From Lactarius indigo (Eukaryota > Basidiomycota > Agaricomycetes > Russulales > Russulaceae): a DNA stretch of 64,000 nt. This document shows, in pieces, positions 47,800-59,654 of the stretch; positions within the stretch are counted from its first letter, which is position 1, and the number at the start of each line of letters is the position of its first letter. A program made the position numbers and the translations under genes. The notes under the pieces were generated by a model. That model worked only from the letters and a program-made list of their open reading frames with translations. It did no database searches and was not told the DNA's origin. Location of the stretch: the NCBI GenBank assembly GCA_025766275.1, contig JAFKAC010000003.1, positions 2,356,001 through 2,420,000 of the forward strand, given 5' to 3'.

Positions 47800-49200
47800 A
47801 CATGTTTGAGTCGTTGAATCCCCTTGCACTACGATCATCGTCCCATTCAGCGACTCGTCCCGCCGCGTCTATGTCTGTATCTCCAAAAACAGGCTCACTA
47901 ACCCGGGAACACCTCGGTAAGAATTCGTTAGGCACACTCCCGAGCCTAAAGTACTGCACTCAATCGAGAACGGGGACTTGCGTATACTTCTCTTCAAAAC
48001 ATTAGCCCAGATGCCATTCAGACTTTTGGGGCCAATGGCTGGCGCGTCGATCACCACGTAAAGGTTATGAACGAGGATAGTCTCGTCCAGCGGAGAAGTC
48101 AATACCGTGCTATTGGTATCCGCAAGACCAAAATCACGGAAAGAGTGATAAAGGCCGCCTCCATGGTGTGTACTCACCCAATCAGATGTTAAACATTATT
48201 TTGTACTGACGTCGTCTCTCATCTCAGCTTCTTGTCATCAGATGCTTCTGCATCGGCGTAAACCAAGCTGATCTGGTGACCGCTGGGAAAGCTGGCACCC
48301 CGGTCTTCAACTCGCCCTTCTCCAACTCGCGTTCCGTGGCAGAATTGGTCTTGTCAGAGACCATTGCGCTGGTGCGACAGTATTTTGAACGTGACTTCAA
48401 AATTGTGCCAGGGTTATCTGGAATAAGCAGTCGAAAGGTTGCTGGGAGATCCGTGGAAAGACCCTTGGTATCATAGGCTATGGTCACATCGGCTCCCAAC
48501 TCTCTGTCCTCGCTGAAGTGTTCGGATTGTGCGTCCTCTTCTATGATGTCGTCAACTTTATGCTGCTCGGTTCCGTTCGCCAAGTCGAGTCCCTATTTTC
48601 GCTTCTTTCGGAGTCTGACTTTGTCACTATTCATGTACCTGAACTTCCCAACACCATGAATATGATTCCGGTATTCAACTTGCGCAGATGAAGAAGGGGT
48701 CGTAACTCATCAACAATGCACGCGGCACTGTCGTAGACATACCCACGCCGATAGAAGCCATGACGTCCAGGCACATAGTTAGCGCCGCCATCGATGTCTT
48801 CCCCCACGAACCAGGCGTGAATGGTACTCCGTTTGGTGACCAATTGAACCCGTGGCAGGCGAACTACGCGCGCTGAAGAATATCGTCCTTACACCTCATA
48901 TCAGGAGTTCAACCGAAGAGGCCCAGAGGACGATCGGCCAGGCGCATCATCCACTTGCTATCTCAATTTTGGTTCGATGGCTGGCGCCGTGAACTTCCCG
49001 GAGGAAGATCTACTCGCAGTCAGCACAGAGTAGCCCAATCACGTCCGCATTTGTCACGTTCACATCAACCAACCTGTTGTACTCCGTCAAGTCAACGAGG
49101 TGCTCTCACCTTATAACGCGGAGAAGAAATATTCGGGTTCCAAGGGGGATGTTACCTACCTTACGGCGGACATTGCCGATGTAGGCCTCGCAGGACGTAA
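47800..49200 (+). pseudogene. 3-phosphoglycerate dehydrogenase pseudogene
   Basis: Segments of the enzyme appear in order on the plus strand but in changing frames with stops: MSVSPKTGSLTREHLG near 47872, LRILLFKTLAQ near 47975, AIQTFGANGWRVDHHVKVMN near 48015, YRAIGIRKTKITERVI near 48108-48150, RCFCIGVNQADLVTAGKAGT and PVFNSPFSNSRSVAELVLSE near 48250-48360, AQMKKGS and INNARGTVVDIPTPIEAM near 48680-48760, AAIDVFPHEPGVNGTPFGDQ near 48785-48845, and the ACT-like tail NEVLSPYNAEKKYSGSKGDV with TYLTADIADV near 49095-49185. The intact enzyme starts serine biosynthesis. The catalytic and NAD-binding core around 48440-48640 is strongly eroded, so this copy cannot be functional. Confidence 0.85.
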
Positions 49201-50207
49201 AGCGACTAAGGGAAATGATCAGCAAGACGAGCGCGAATATTTTGACACGCCTTCTAGCTTGAATTATTCACCCGTTATTTCTGACGTGATCATAGATGGC
49301 CCGAAGTCCAGTAAAAGTAACTCTACAGACGTACACTCAACGGTACTTCAGACCGTCTCGCACATGTGTGGCTTGTAATGTACGGACCGCGCAGTCCAAG
49401 TTTAGATTGTTTAACCAACACATCAGAACCCTCTGACTCTTGTCTGGAGACATTTCTTGAGGTAGTGTTTCCTACCGCCAATTGGCCAGGCTTCCACTGG
49501 GATATCTCGTACGAAGGGGTCAACACGAGCCATGGCATTTTTGAAGGGATCATCCAAGATCCACGTGGGCCGTGGGCCGATGAGCTCTATTGCGCGCTCT
49601 ACGCGTGTTTAAAGTCAACACCGTAGAGTTCAAAAGTGTTAGCTACTGGCTGTTGGTTGACTCCTGAGCGTTATTTCACGACGCAAAACTCTCCAGCAAA
49701 AATGAACCGCACCTGAAAGTGAATCGGTGGCCGAATAGTCGCCTTGAAGGCCTCCGAAATGGTCTCCGCCATTTGGTCTTGGATACTTTTGAGATGGCTT
49801 TGTGTCAGGCGATTTGACCTGGGTCCGTCGCCGGACATTACATGGCAACCAACAGCTCGTCGAGCAGCCGCATACCTTCTTCTCTGTGAGCTTGCAGCGA
49901 CGAATTCATTAAGTGAGGTGCCAGGCCGATGCCACTGTCAGTGGCGGGCGCTGGATGGGTGTAGGGTATCGAAGGGAACAACGCCAAAACATGGGTGCAC
50001 GGATAGATCGTGAGCTCTCCAGCAGTAACGCAATATGCTCTGAGATGAAACTGGGCTCATCGAACATTTACGATAAAAAGCAGAAATTGAGACTGGCCGA
50101 GACAGACTTTGTGACCCTGAAACTGATCGGTGGGTGGAGAGGGTGCACCGCCGACGGGAACCTCATGAGGGTCAAGCCTGAGACGATCGAATCATCAAGG
50201 GTCGTCA
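49201..50207. other. Region without a recognised gene
   Basis: Short plus-strand frames occur (for example 49366-49626 with LEVVFPTANWPGFHWDISYE, and 49985-50216) but none matches a known family or joins into a gene by clear splice sites. It continues the relic character of the preceding pseudogene. Confidence 0.25.
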
Positions 50208-50862
50208 TCAGTAGGTGACAGCGTGAACACCACTCGCCTGGATGACAGAGTGGCGCAGCTGCGAGATTGCGACCGAGGTGCCATCAACAGTCATATCTCC
50301 ATCTCCGTCTCCATCTGAACAACTGTCGTCAAAGTCCACTAATATTCGATGCAGAGTCTCTTTTGTGTTAAAGACTCGGACGCTCATGCCTCGGTCTGCC
50401 ATCCCCGGTTTCAGGGCCCACGGTCATCATCGGTTTCGAGCGACGCAGTTGGCCTATCGAGAATATCAGAGGGGTCCCAGAGTTCGTCAGCCTAGAGTTC
50501 GTTAAGTTCGTCCGCAAATGAAAGGGCTATCTCCCAGGTTTTTGGCACAGCACTGTGTCGGGGTGCTTCTTCCAGTACGCATGAATGCAGCGCGAGCAAA
50601 AGTGTTTTCGGATGAGGGCTTTGCGGATGATGCATGAGGAAGAGGGGACATTGGGATGGTCAGAATGGATCAGACTGTGGTCGATCTGGTCGTAACTGAA
50701 CCACTGAATGAATTTGTGGTTGGATAAACGAACCAGACCCGAATGAATAGATGCACTGTCGACAATGGCGAATGAGAGCAATGCTAAGAATGCTGCGAGG
50801 GGAGCTGAAGACCAAGAGACGAAAGCGACCAACTGGGTCCCATTATCACTCATCACTTCCAT
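50208..50862 (-). CDS. Hypothetical protein, divergent from POL31
   Basis: A minus-strand frame from the ATG at 50862 begins MEVMSDNGTQLVAFVSWSSA and contains LIRKHFCSRCIHAYWKKHPD before a stop near 50527. A second frame further on reads MSVRVFNTKETLHRILVDFD, an acidic Asp/Gly stretch, then VAISQLRHSVIQASGVHAVT and a stop at 50208. The Cys-containing segment hints at a zinc-binding unit, but the family was not recognised and the join between the parts is a guess. The start lies only 46 bases from the POL31 start. Confidence 0.35.
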
Positions 50863-50908
50863 TGCTCAAACTACTCCAAAGTCTCTTGGATCACCGTCCC
50901 TCTCTGCA

Positions 50909-52658
50909 ATGGAACCAATGTTGGTTTGAAAATTGTCTGCCTTCCACCTGTCTAACTCTTTGCTAGCGCCATACATCCCACTCCAATCACGCGACTTCCA
51001 ACCACTGTACTATCTCTAGCAAACGTGACACCCTCATTCACCATCAAGTCCAGTGACAAGTCCTTCAAGTACCAGTATGCGAACATTTACTTTGCTCGAC
51101 TACGACTCCTCAGAGAATTCATAGAGAAGGAGGCGGCGAAAAAATGGGAACGTTTCACAGGTAAGTTACGATTCTACGCTGGTCGAGATCACTAGCTAAA
51201 TGCCACCAATGTTCCCTCCGCATAAAGGGTCTCCAGAGCTTGTCCCAAGAGTACTAGACGTACTCAAAGGGAATATTTGTTTTCTCGTTGGGACTGTGTA
51301 CATGGACATGCCGCTCAAGCCGAATGTCCTTGAGGACATTGGACGCGATGTGAGTAGCAACTTTCTCTGCCCTAGTCTTTTCGCTGAGACTTCCCCGAAG
51401 CACTCCCTTCCTGCCCCTCCGCCGCCAGAAAAAATACATTCGCAAGATGACCAAGTCATGCTCGAGGACGAATCTGGTCGAATCAAGCTAGTTGGGAAGA
51501 TTCTTGCGGACGTCCAACTTGTGACAGGCGTTATTGTGGGCGTTCTTGGCGCAGATACAGGTAACGGCGAGTTTGAAGTGGTTGACCTATGTTTTGCCGG
51601 GATGGCTCCTCAGGCTGACGAAGACGATAGGATGGACATTGAAGGTGAGCACCGGCCACATCTGTGGTGACGATATCAAGTTGACCGACTGTCCAAGACG
51701 CGTCCTTGTGCTCGGACGGTAACACTAAAAATGAATACATCGCTTTCGTTTCTGGTCTGGACATAGGATCGACCCCCACGTCCGAGGCCCAAACTCAGGT
51801 CCTGACTGAGTACCTGACGGGAGCGTGCGGGGATCTTGACAGTCAGGGCTTTGCTTCACAAATCAGTCGCCTTGTGATACTGGGCAACTCATTGGCACCG
51901 CTGGGAGCGCCAGCCAACGAAGATAACGATAAGGAGGACGAGAAACCGGTGCGTCTCGCAATTTACCACCTGCTCCCCACTAATCCTTCTTGTCTTGTCT
52001 ATAGCGTCGACGCGGCAACGAAACTGCCTCTTTTTCGCCTCATCCCGTTCAGAGCCTCTCTGCTCATCTACATGATCTGTCACAATCACTGGCAGTCCAC
52101 ATTCTTCCCGGTGAATCCGATCCATCTGGGTCAATTCTCCCCCAACAGGCCCCCCCACGGGCCATGTTCGGTCCCGCGTCCTCGTACTCATCTTTCTCTT
52201 GTGAGACGAACCCCACATACCTCCGCCTAGCCCCGGGAATGCACGCAAGTGACGATGTGGATTCATCAGGAAGTGCATCTGTCCGAACGATACTGGCAAC
52301 ATCTGGTCAACCGCTCAACGACATGTCCAAGTATGTTCCGACTGCGCCGACCACCCGGCTGAATCTAGCAGAAGCAACTCTTAGGTGGCGCCACATAGCA
52401 CCAACGGCACCGGACACCCTTTGGTGCCATCCGTTCTTTGTATTTGACCCCTTTATCATATCGCAGACACCGGACATATACGCCATTGGGTGCCAACCGC
52501 AGTTCGCGACTCGTCTAGTTAAGGATGGGAATCGTCGGTCTCGCGTGGTTCTCGTTCCTTCCTTCGCCCAAACTGGCATACTCGTCCTTGTTGGTCTGAG
52601 GTCGCTGGATGTTCGGATAGTGAGGCTGACAGAGGCCATTCTCTCACATTCGGGGTGA
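50909..52658 (+). CDS. POL31: DNA polymerase delta small subunit (POLD2/Pol31/Cdc1)
   Basis: Start MEP at 50909 is spliced at about 50919-50966 to AIHPTPITRLPTTVLSLANV, then SFTIKSSDKSFKYQYANIYF and ARLRLLREFIEKEAAKKWER. The OB-fold part follows: ELVPRVLDVLKGNICFLVGT, VYMDMPLKPNVLEDIGRD, SGRIKLVGKILADVQLVTGV. The inactive phosphoesterase domain contains YIAFVSGLDIGS, LTEYLTGACGD, ISRLVILGNSLAP, GQPLNDMSKYVP, LRWRHIAPTAPDTLWCHPFF, IISQTPDIYAIGCQPQFATR and VVLVPSFAQTGILVLVGLRS. It ends EAILSHSG. The subunit is the essential B-subunit that links the Pol delta catalytic chain to Pol32 in replication. Several GT-AG introns; no frame break was noticed. Confidence 0.92.
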
Positions 52659-52821
52659 TGAGCCTGTGCGTTCTCCACCATGCAAAATGCACGTCTCGAC
52701 TGCCGTCAATTACTATTTAAATCGCGCTTGTGTAGCGTACCTAATAATAACAGCACTTTCCATCATGGGGGCTCAGAGAAAAGACAAACTGCCACCACAG
52801 AGGGAGAAAAGTGAATTATCC

Positions 52822-54537
52822 CTAGGCGGACCGCCGCTCGTTGACGAATACTCCAGCAGCACCCAGTCCACTCCCCACGCACATACTGGTGCATAGGAGC
52901 TCACCGTTACGCCCACGCAACTCCTCCAGGCCAGTGACAACTTGGCGGACGCCAGCTTTAGAACGCCAATTAGTAAGCGAATACCCTGGGCTGATTGAAC
53001 AACATACTCATGCCCAGTGGATGGGTTAAGGCAATCGAGCCACCGCTAGAAAAGCGAAACATGATAAACGGAGGTGATAGTGTCGATGGGGTAGCCGATG
53101 ACATACTTGGGATTTATCTTGTTTATAGGTATCTTTAATTCCTCAACGCAGTAAGCAAACTGCGATGCAAATGCTTCGTTGATCTGATGCGTCGGACCGA
53201 CTTTAATCAGAGTCTGTCAAAAAGAGACAAAAAAAAATCACTCACCTCATATACGTCGATGTCTTCGTAGCTCAGTCCGATCTGATTGAGAACTTTGGGA
53301 ATAGCAAAAATTGGAGCGATCCCCATATGGCGTGGTTCAACACCGACGATGGCAGTGCCCACAAATTTAGCGAGAATATCGAGTCCACCCGCTTCGGCAC
53401 GAGCGCGGGTCGTCAGGATGCACAGAGCTGCGCCATCCCCGACACCGCTAGCGTTTCCAGCCGTGGTCGACGCGTCGCCCCACTCAGGGAAAGACGGCTT
53501 CAACGCGGTGAGTCCTTCAGCACTGACGTTTGGGCGAACGGTATCGTCAACGGAAACTACGGCGCCTCGGAGCTCGATGGGAATTATCTCATCGGAAAAC
53601 ACACCGTCTGCTAACGCCTGTGGGACGAAGCTTCAATCTCCACTTGCGAGAACGAGACCGTGATAGATAGAAACCGAACCTTTGCTGCTCGGGTGTGAGA
53701 AATGAGTGCATATTCGTCCTGTTTTTGGCGAGACACCTTGTACGTTTGAGAGACCATCTCCGAGGTCCAACCCATGGGCTGTTCGATTGTCAGTTGAAAT
53801 ACAATAACGTGCGTTGGTCAGCACGCACCTGGATGCAGTCGCGCGCTTGCGCATTTGCACCGACGATATCTGACACTATGGGAGTAGGGCGGGGACTATA
53901 ACAAACAATCCAACAAACGGAAATTGGTGTTACTAGCAAAGCTGTAGAGTGTGTAACGGACGTACTTTAGCGACATGCTCTCCACGCCAACTGCCACGCC
54001 GAGAGATATCTCTCCTGCCTGAATACTGTGCGCGATATTCCGGATGGCCATGAGGCCTGACGAGCAGAGCCGATTGACGGTGGAAATTGGGACAGTGTCG
54101 GGGATCCCAGCTGCCAGCGCCGCAGCACGGGAGACATATAACGGCGAGGGTGGATGGCAGGTTCCTTCGTAGATTCTTCACTCGTGACGCTTGTTCAAAA
54201 CGCAGGTACATATGTGCATACCTACACAGATGTCACCAATCTCCGAAGGATTTAACCTGGCTTTCTCTAGAGTCGCCTGAGCCCGGAATGTAGCTTAACA
54301 AATGCAGAGGAACGACAGCAGAATGACGAGCACCTTGAATAGTGCGTGAAGAAGTTCATCGACCGGCACATCCCTGAGCTGGCCTTTCTTCGCCCTTCCC
54401 ATCGCGGTTCGTTTAGCAAAGGTAATAACAACGTCGTCATCCTTCTTCTGCAGCAACTGCGCGCGATTAGAAGATACGGTCGAGGCCGTCCTACGCATGG
54501 TCCTCAATGGGAGAGACGAGAGAGTAGGTTTAAACAT
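52822..54537 (-). CDS. 3-ketoacyl-CoA thiolase
   Basis: Start MFKPTLSSLPLRTMRRTAST at 54537 (an internal Met at MRRTAST is an alternative). Then QLLQKKDDDVVITFAKRTAM, GRAKKGQLRDVPVDELLHAL, TFRAQATLEKARLNPSEIGD, CHPPSPLYVSRAAALAAGIP, VPISTVNRLCSSGLMAIRNI with the nucleophilic Cys, IQAGEISLGVAVGVESMSLK, ASGVGDGAALCILTTRARAE, INEAFASQFAYCVEELKIP, GGSIALTHPLG with the catalytic His, and TSMCVGSGLGAAGVFVNERR ending in SA. It completes a beta-oxidation cycle, by family usually in peroxisomes; no certain targeting signal was identified. The acceptor near 54245 (TTAAGCTACA) lacks one G, and the donor after HPLG is unusual. It is the parent of the pseudogene at 11283-11830. Confidence 0.88.
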
Positions 54538-54884
54538 GACACCGCGTTTCGTAGTGTTGAGAATCAAGTGGTGTAAACTACGGGAGGGTACTCCGAGTCT
54601 GCTATTAGGCGCTCGGACGGAACCTGATCTCCGAAATGGATCGCGTGATCGCGTTATAAGTGAGTTGGTGGTACGTGTTTATATTGCATCAGTAGTACTG
54701 GTCATCCCGCTTCTATATCTGCCGCGATGCCAGAACACCGTACCCAAGGTGCACTCGCACTCGGCCAACCTATAACACGCTCATCAAAAGCCTTTCGTGA
54801 CTCGAGCCCAGGCTACAGCCATTATATTTCTAATATATTGTGCGGTGACACTCCAAGCCGCTGAGATCAAGCTCCATGGGGTTA
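54538..54884. other. Intergenic region
   Basis: About 350 bases between the thiolase start (minus) and the 3' end of the prephenate dehydratase gene (minus). It should contain the thiolase promoter. No coding signal is seen. Confidence 0.35.
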
Positions 54885-56116
54885 TTACCAAGTCCCTAAT
54901 AGATCTGCACGACCTCCCCGCGTGACCACACGCGCGACTGCATTGAGAACCCTTTCCTTCCATGGCGATGATGACCCCGTGACTAGGTCTTCGCCCACAC
55001 GCTGTGGGGGCTGAGAATCATTTGACGCTTCGTTGTCAACCACTTCGACAAGGTACACGCTGGCGAACAGCTCGTGCTGGGCCGACGGCCGCCGATCTAT
55101 GCGGATAGCGGGCAGACAGAGTGCAGCCAGCAAGTCGGTGACTGTGGGATGCTGCGAATCTTGCGGTGTGTTTAATCCTTCTGCCTTTTGTTGTAGTTCT
55201 AGGCGGATCAAGGCATTGAATTCTCCACGCCCGTCATACTGAGCATTGGGCAAGGGTGACGAAGGATGATTCGCGAGAATATAAAACCGAGTGAAATTTT
55301 CTTTGTTGGGAGACAAATTCAGTATTTCTTCACCTAGAAAGCAAACATGACTCACGGTGCTCGTTTTGAATGCCCTCGTGTAATAGTTCCAAGTTGGCGA
55401 ACAGTTGAAGACAGATTTTCGAGCAGATCGCTGCGCAGTCGGCAGTAGCTTCCGGTTGCTTCGAGACGACTTCGGCGGCTGCGGCCGTGGAGGCAACGCT
55501 AACTTGTTGTGCCTCGGGCAGATGCGCGGCGAGGAATCGTTGACATTGCCCTAGGGCCTGTGGTAAAAAAATCAAGACACGCGTGTGTGGCCAAATATTG
55601 CACGAACCTGCTCGTGGCTGAGGACTTTCTTGATATCGCGCAGTGTCTTTCCACGCCGGACCACGAGACAGTGTTGGATTGGCAAAGTTACCGCGCCTCG
55701 AATCCACCTGCTCTCTCCAACGTCGGAGGAACGCAGCAAATCATAAGTTTCCGTCACGATCCCGAATATACTGTTCTCCTGTGGCAACAGCCCAAGGTAC
55801 ACTGTGGGTCCAACGCTGTGAAAAACATCTGGTCCCGATTCGTCATGACCGATTGAGATACGGAAGTGAGGGTTCGTACGGACCGGAAATAGTATTCAGG
55901 GCGCGATAATGCACGGTTTCGGCAAATCTGTCAAATGCGGCCTGTAGGAGACTCAAAACCGGTGCCGGTGGACGACGAGCTTAAATGGGCTGAATGACAG
56001 ACCTGGTGTGAATATGTGCCAGCTGGACCAAGGTACGTGAGGATTGGACAGGTATCACCGCCGGTTTGCCCCTCTAACCCGGATGTTATTTGCTCGGTAA
56101 TTGGATTGGAGGACAT
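54885..56116 (-). CDS. PHA2: Prephenate dehydratase
   Basis: Start MSSNPITEQITSGLEGQTGG at 56116, followed by ILTYLGPAGTYSHQ and AAFDRFAETVHYRALNTIS, then VGPTVYLGLLPQENSIFGIV and TETYDLLRSSD, VTLPIQHCLVVRRGKTLRDI, KKVLSHEQ joined by an intron to ALGQCQRFLAAHLPEAQQVS, VASTAAAAEVV with the conserved Ser/Thr motif, ADCAAICSKICLQLFANLEL, and NFTRFYILA with the catalytic TRF motif. A C-terminal ACT-like regulatory part (LLAALCLPAIRIDRRPS, ELFASVYLVEVV) ends RADLLGTW. The enzyme converts prephenate to phenylpyruvate in phenylalanine synthesis and is usually inhibited by phenylalanine through the ACT domain. Introns are near 55327, 55560-55608 and 55795-55860. Confidence 0.9.
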
Positions 56117-56355
56117 GTAAAACTCGCTCCACACGATCGTCTCGTTTTTGTAGTCAGTGGTGTCGAGGACCAGCGTCTGACCTGAAAATTATCCGATATC
56201 GGTGTCAACTTCTGGCATGGCAGGTGCATGTATGAAGGCGCCCCAGAAAAAAAAATTCCAAATTTAGGTCCGTAGATACAGATACAGTACTATCGACATC
56301 GTAAATGTACACATGTAGAAGTGAAACCATGTAAAACGTAAGAAATAGAGCGGTG

Positions 56356-59320
56356 CTAAGATGGTGGGGAGTCTAATGTGTGCTGTAGGCCACCGCCGTT
56401 TTTACTCAACTGTGCTGAAGACGTTCCCTCGAGGCCACCTCGCTCAGCATCAAAAAGTACCGATCTAGGGTCAAATAATTTAGCGTGCAGAAGCACCAAA
56501 GCCAAGAAATTACTGACGGGCGAGGGGGACACGCTCCCCGAGTTTAGCCAGAGCGGCACTACAAATATGAGGGTGAGCGTTCAAGCTGAGCTAAAGGAAG
56601 AACTTGGCGTTACATGATATACTCGACCTCAGAACGCAGTGTTAAAGTCTGCTCGTTTGAATTCGCCTGTTGTGCAGCTTGCCAAAAGCGTACCAGCACG
56701 CGACCAGCCCTGAACCAACAAAACTGTCATAATATTAGCCATCCAAAGGGGAACTGGCTGAGGCGAAACGTCGCACAGCGCAGAAGAAATCAAGTAAGGT
56801 AACATCAAAGCTTGTGGAGCGAACAGCATAGATCAGATCAAGGACCGCCCGAGAAGCTTCCAAGATCTTGAAAGCTGAGACACAACCAGGACTCGTCACG
56901 TGGGCGTGGGGATCATGCAACAAGATGGTAGCACTAAAAGCACATGACAATCAATGAAATGCGTGAGGGAAAGGGTAGAACGCACAGATGAGGCGTAAGG
57001 CAAGCGGTGTACAGGTGTGAGTCCACACTACTGTCGCGAATTGGGTTGCGCAGGTAAAGTGGGAAGCTTTGTCTGAACATCGAGGCAATATGGTCGATCT
57101 CAATGAAGCCAGAAGTTCGTCGTGGATCAGCGGCCTTATCTTTGTTTTCATCGCCGACCTTCTCCCAAGCTTCCGCGTACGTCGAGGCATATGTGAATGC
57201 GGGGTCACCTACGAAACGCTTGGAACGAAAGCGCAAGTTATAAGCCTTGACTCGTGACAATAGCATGCATCCCTTGATGTACAAGCTGAATGAGTCCACC
57301 TGGTCTTCGGGGTGGTGAAGAAGAATGTCTTTTCCAAGGGCGTGTTGTCGTTCACTCCCGGACCATGTAATCTGGGAAGCTTTTGTGAATACAAGTGCCA
57401 ATGAACGGTACGACCAGCTCACGCTTACTCCAAGATCAAAGTTGATACCCCTCATGGGAAGCAACTGTGAAACGTCTTGGTCGTCGAGACTAAGCGCCCA
57501 CCCATTACTGCAACCCCCCATGCGTTCCATGGCATACAACAACCAAAACGTATTTCTACGAACTTCCTCTTCCACGGAGTCCTTGGGGAGGAGAATGAGG
57601 GAGGGAGTCTTCAGGGAATCTGAAATCGGGAAGAAAGAGGGGTTAACATTAATCCCTAAAGGTACCGCAGCTCGGATTGCTTGGCCTATGGTCGTGAAGG
57701 TCTAGGTGTTCAAACTATTAACTGAGAGCTAAAGAAGACGTGAGAAGATTTACCTCCACCCATCTGAGTTTACGAAATGATGAAGAGGAGGGAGTTCAAA
57801 AGGTACGGAGAGCGTACCTTGCGTTGCACCAATACCACCAAGTGATGATTAACATAGCTGTATTCCGCGAAATCAATCATCAGCATTACTGTCGAATAAT
57901 AAAAACGGTGAGATTCCGACCTTGGACATCTTCAAGGAGCTTCTTTCCGGCCCACAGCTGCTCTTCGGCGGTCTGTTTAGCCAGTTTTACGTGTCTTTCA
58001 GCAAAAGAATCGATGTAATCCTTCCGCTTGTACCAGTTGCCGAAAATCTCATCTGCTAAAGGGCTGTGGTCGGAAGAACCACCGCCAAGGTTGGCATCTT
58101 CAGACATACTCGCCCCCATAGATTTTTCTGGTGGAGGGGTCGGGGGGACAGCTACGGTGTATAGACTTCCGACTGCACAGATTGCGTGGATGATAGCGGG
58201 CGATGGAAAGTTCGGGTGCGTCGGAGGTAGGTCGATTGAAGCCATGAAAGTAGGCACGTGAAAGAGCCTGCCAGCGTGGGGGTGGAAGGAAAAAAAGGCT
58301 TCGACGCTGCGTTGACACATTCAGCCCATATGCACGCTGCAGTGAGTCAGAATTCCAACTTACAGATGACGGACAAGAGCGGGCGACGGAAGGTCCTTAG
58401 GCCAACCCGGCCAGTAAACGTCGTAACCTAGGCCAGGGGAGAGAAATGGAGGGGCGGTTTGAACGTCATTGACGGGAGTCGGCACGATATCGGAAGGGTT
58501 CTCCACTGACGAGATGAAACTCGTGGAGGACGAGGTGATCCCTGGGTAGTCGCCCGGGGATGATTGGTAGCTCTGCGGAAGTCCAAGGCCGGGGCTGTGG
58601 AAAACGGAAGGAGGGGGAATGGTAGCGCCCGTGAGGCCGGGGTGGACCGGAACGTTTGGGGAGTGCGTGGACGGAGGCGAAAGACTTGACTGAGGGGACT
58701 TGCTAGCGGAGGGTGAACCTTGGTCCCTGAGCATCGCCTCGAGCTCGTCTGAAGAAACGAATGTGAGGAGACACAATGGATGACATGGAATTGCAGACGA
58801 ACTGATTCTGTTCTCCAGCTTTTCGTAGCGATTTTTTGGAGCCTCTTGTGCCCCATTTGAGCCTGCCACGGTCATCAGTTGTGAATCCCACACTCTATAG
58901 ATGCGACGAAGTGGGCGGTACCTTCATCGAACGTGCATTCCGGACGCTCAGGTAGTACTACACCAGCGGGTGCATGCGAGAGGGCATGGGCATGAGACCT
59001 AACGCAGGTCGAGCAAGGTCTTTGCGCATCACTGTTGCAAGAATGAATGTGAGGTGGGCTTCATTGATTAGAAGGAGGACTACCATTTCTGCGAAGACGG
59101 TAGGTAATAAGGAAGAGTACGTTGCAGTTTAGAGTTAGAGTAACGTACGAGTTTGCGTCTACGGCACTGATGGCATGCCTAAAAGATGATGAGAAACTGT
59201 TGAGGAAGATGACTGAGGACACACTTGATTTCTCTTGAGCACGTTCGGGTGACTGGCCGAGCCCATCGGGCCCGAGGTGGTGGTGGCCGAGTCATGCTTT
59301 GTGGTTGGTGTCTTGGGCAT
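56356..59320 (-). CDS. Zn2Cys6 fungal-specific transcription factor (second)
   Basis: Start MPKTPTTKHDSATTTSGPMG at 59320. The zinc cluster is built across two introns: ACHQCRRRKL, KC (from a five-base exon), then DAQRPCSTCVRSHAHAL and PERPECTFDE. A region FVSSDELEAMLRDQGSPSAS and a long Pro/Ser-rich part follow, then the middle homology region: FFSFHPHAGRLFHVPTFMAS, FPSPAIIHAICAVGSLYTVA, HVKLAKQTAEEQLWAGKKLL, EEEVRRNTFWLLYAMERMGG, GWALSLDDQDVSQLLPMRG and LHHPEDQVDSFSLYIKGCML. The C-terminus ends GGGLQHTLDSPPS at 56356. Regulon unknown. The micro-exon AAATG near 59087 is the least certain join. At least eight introns. Confidence 0.83.
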
Positions 59321-59654
59321 TCTGATAGGCACCAATGGTAAGGAAGAGTATAGAAGGGCTCGCGGGCACAGACAAGGACAGGCTTAACGCCGTTGAGAGC
59401 GGAGAGGGGGATATGGGATGCAGGTGTTAGCACTGGCAGTCGAACTGTAAATCCCCCCGAATGGTCGTCTCATCTCGACTTGGTTCGAGCGGATGGGATT
59501 ACGTGTTATTTTTTCTTGGTTGAGCTATCATCTCACCTGAGGCGCCATTCAAAAGGAAGGGTACAGCACAGTTAATATAACGAAACACCGTAGAGTATAA
59601 TATAGATAACAATACGACAGAACAGGGCTTGGACATTGAAAAGAATGGCAATTG
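59321..59654. other. Intergenic region between two minus-strand genes
   Basis: About 330 bases holding the promoter of the second Zn2Cys6 gene and the 3' flank of the membrane glycoprotein gene. No coding signal. Confidence 0.35.

Noticed and set aside
54087..54293. Plus-strand frame shared with the minus strand at 11.6-11.8 kb (SQLPAPQHGRHITARVDG)
   Set aside because: It is the antisense of the conserved thiolase segment in both copies, not a separate repeated gene.
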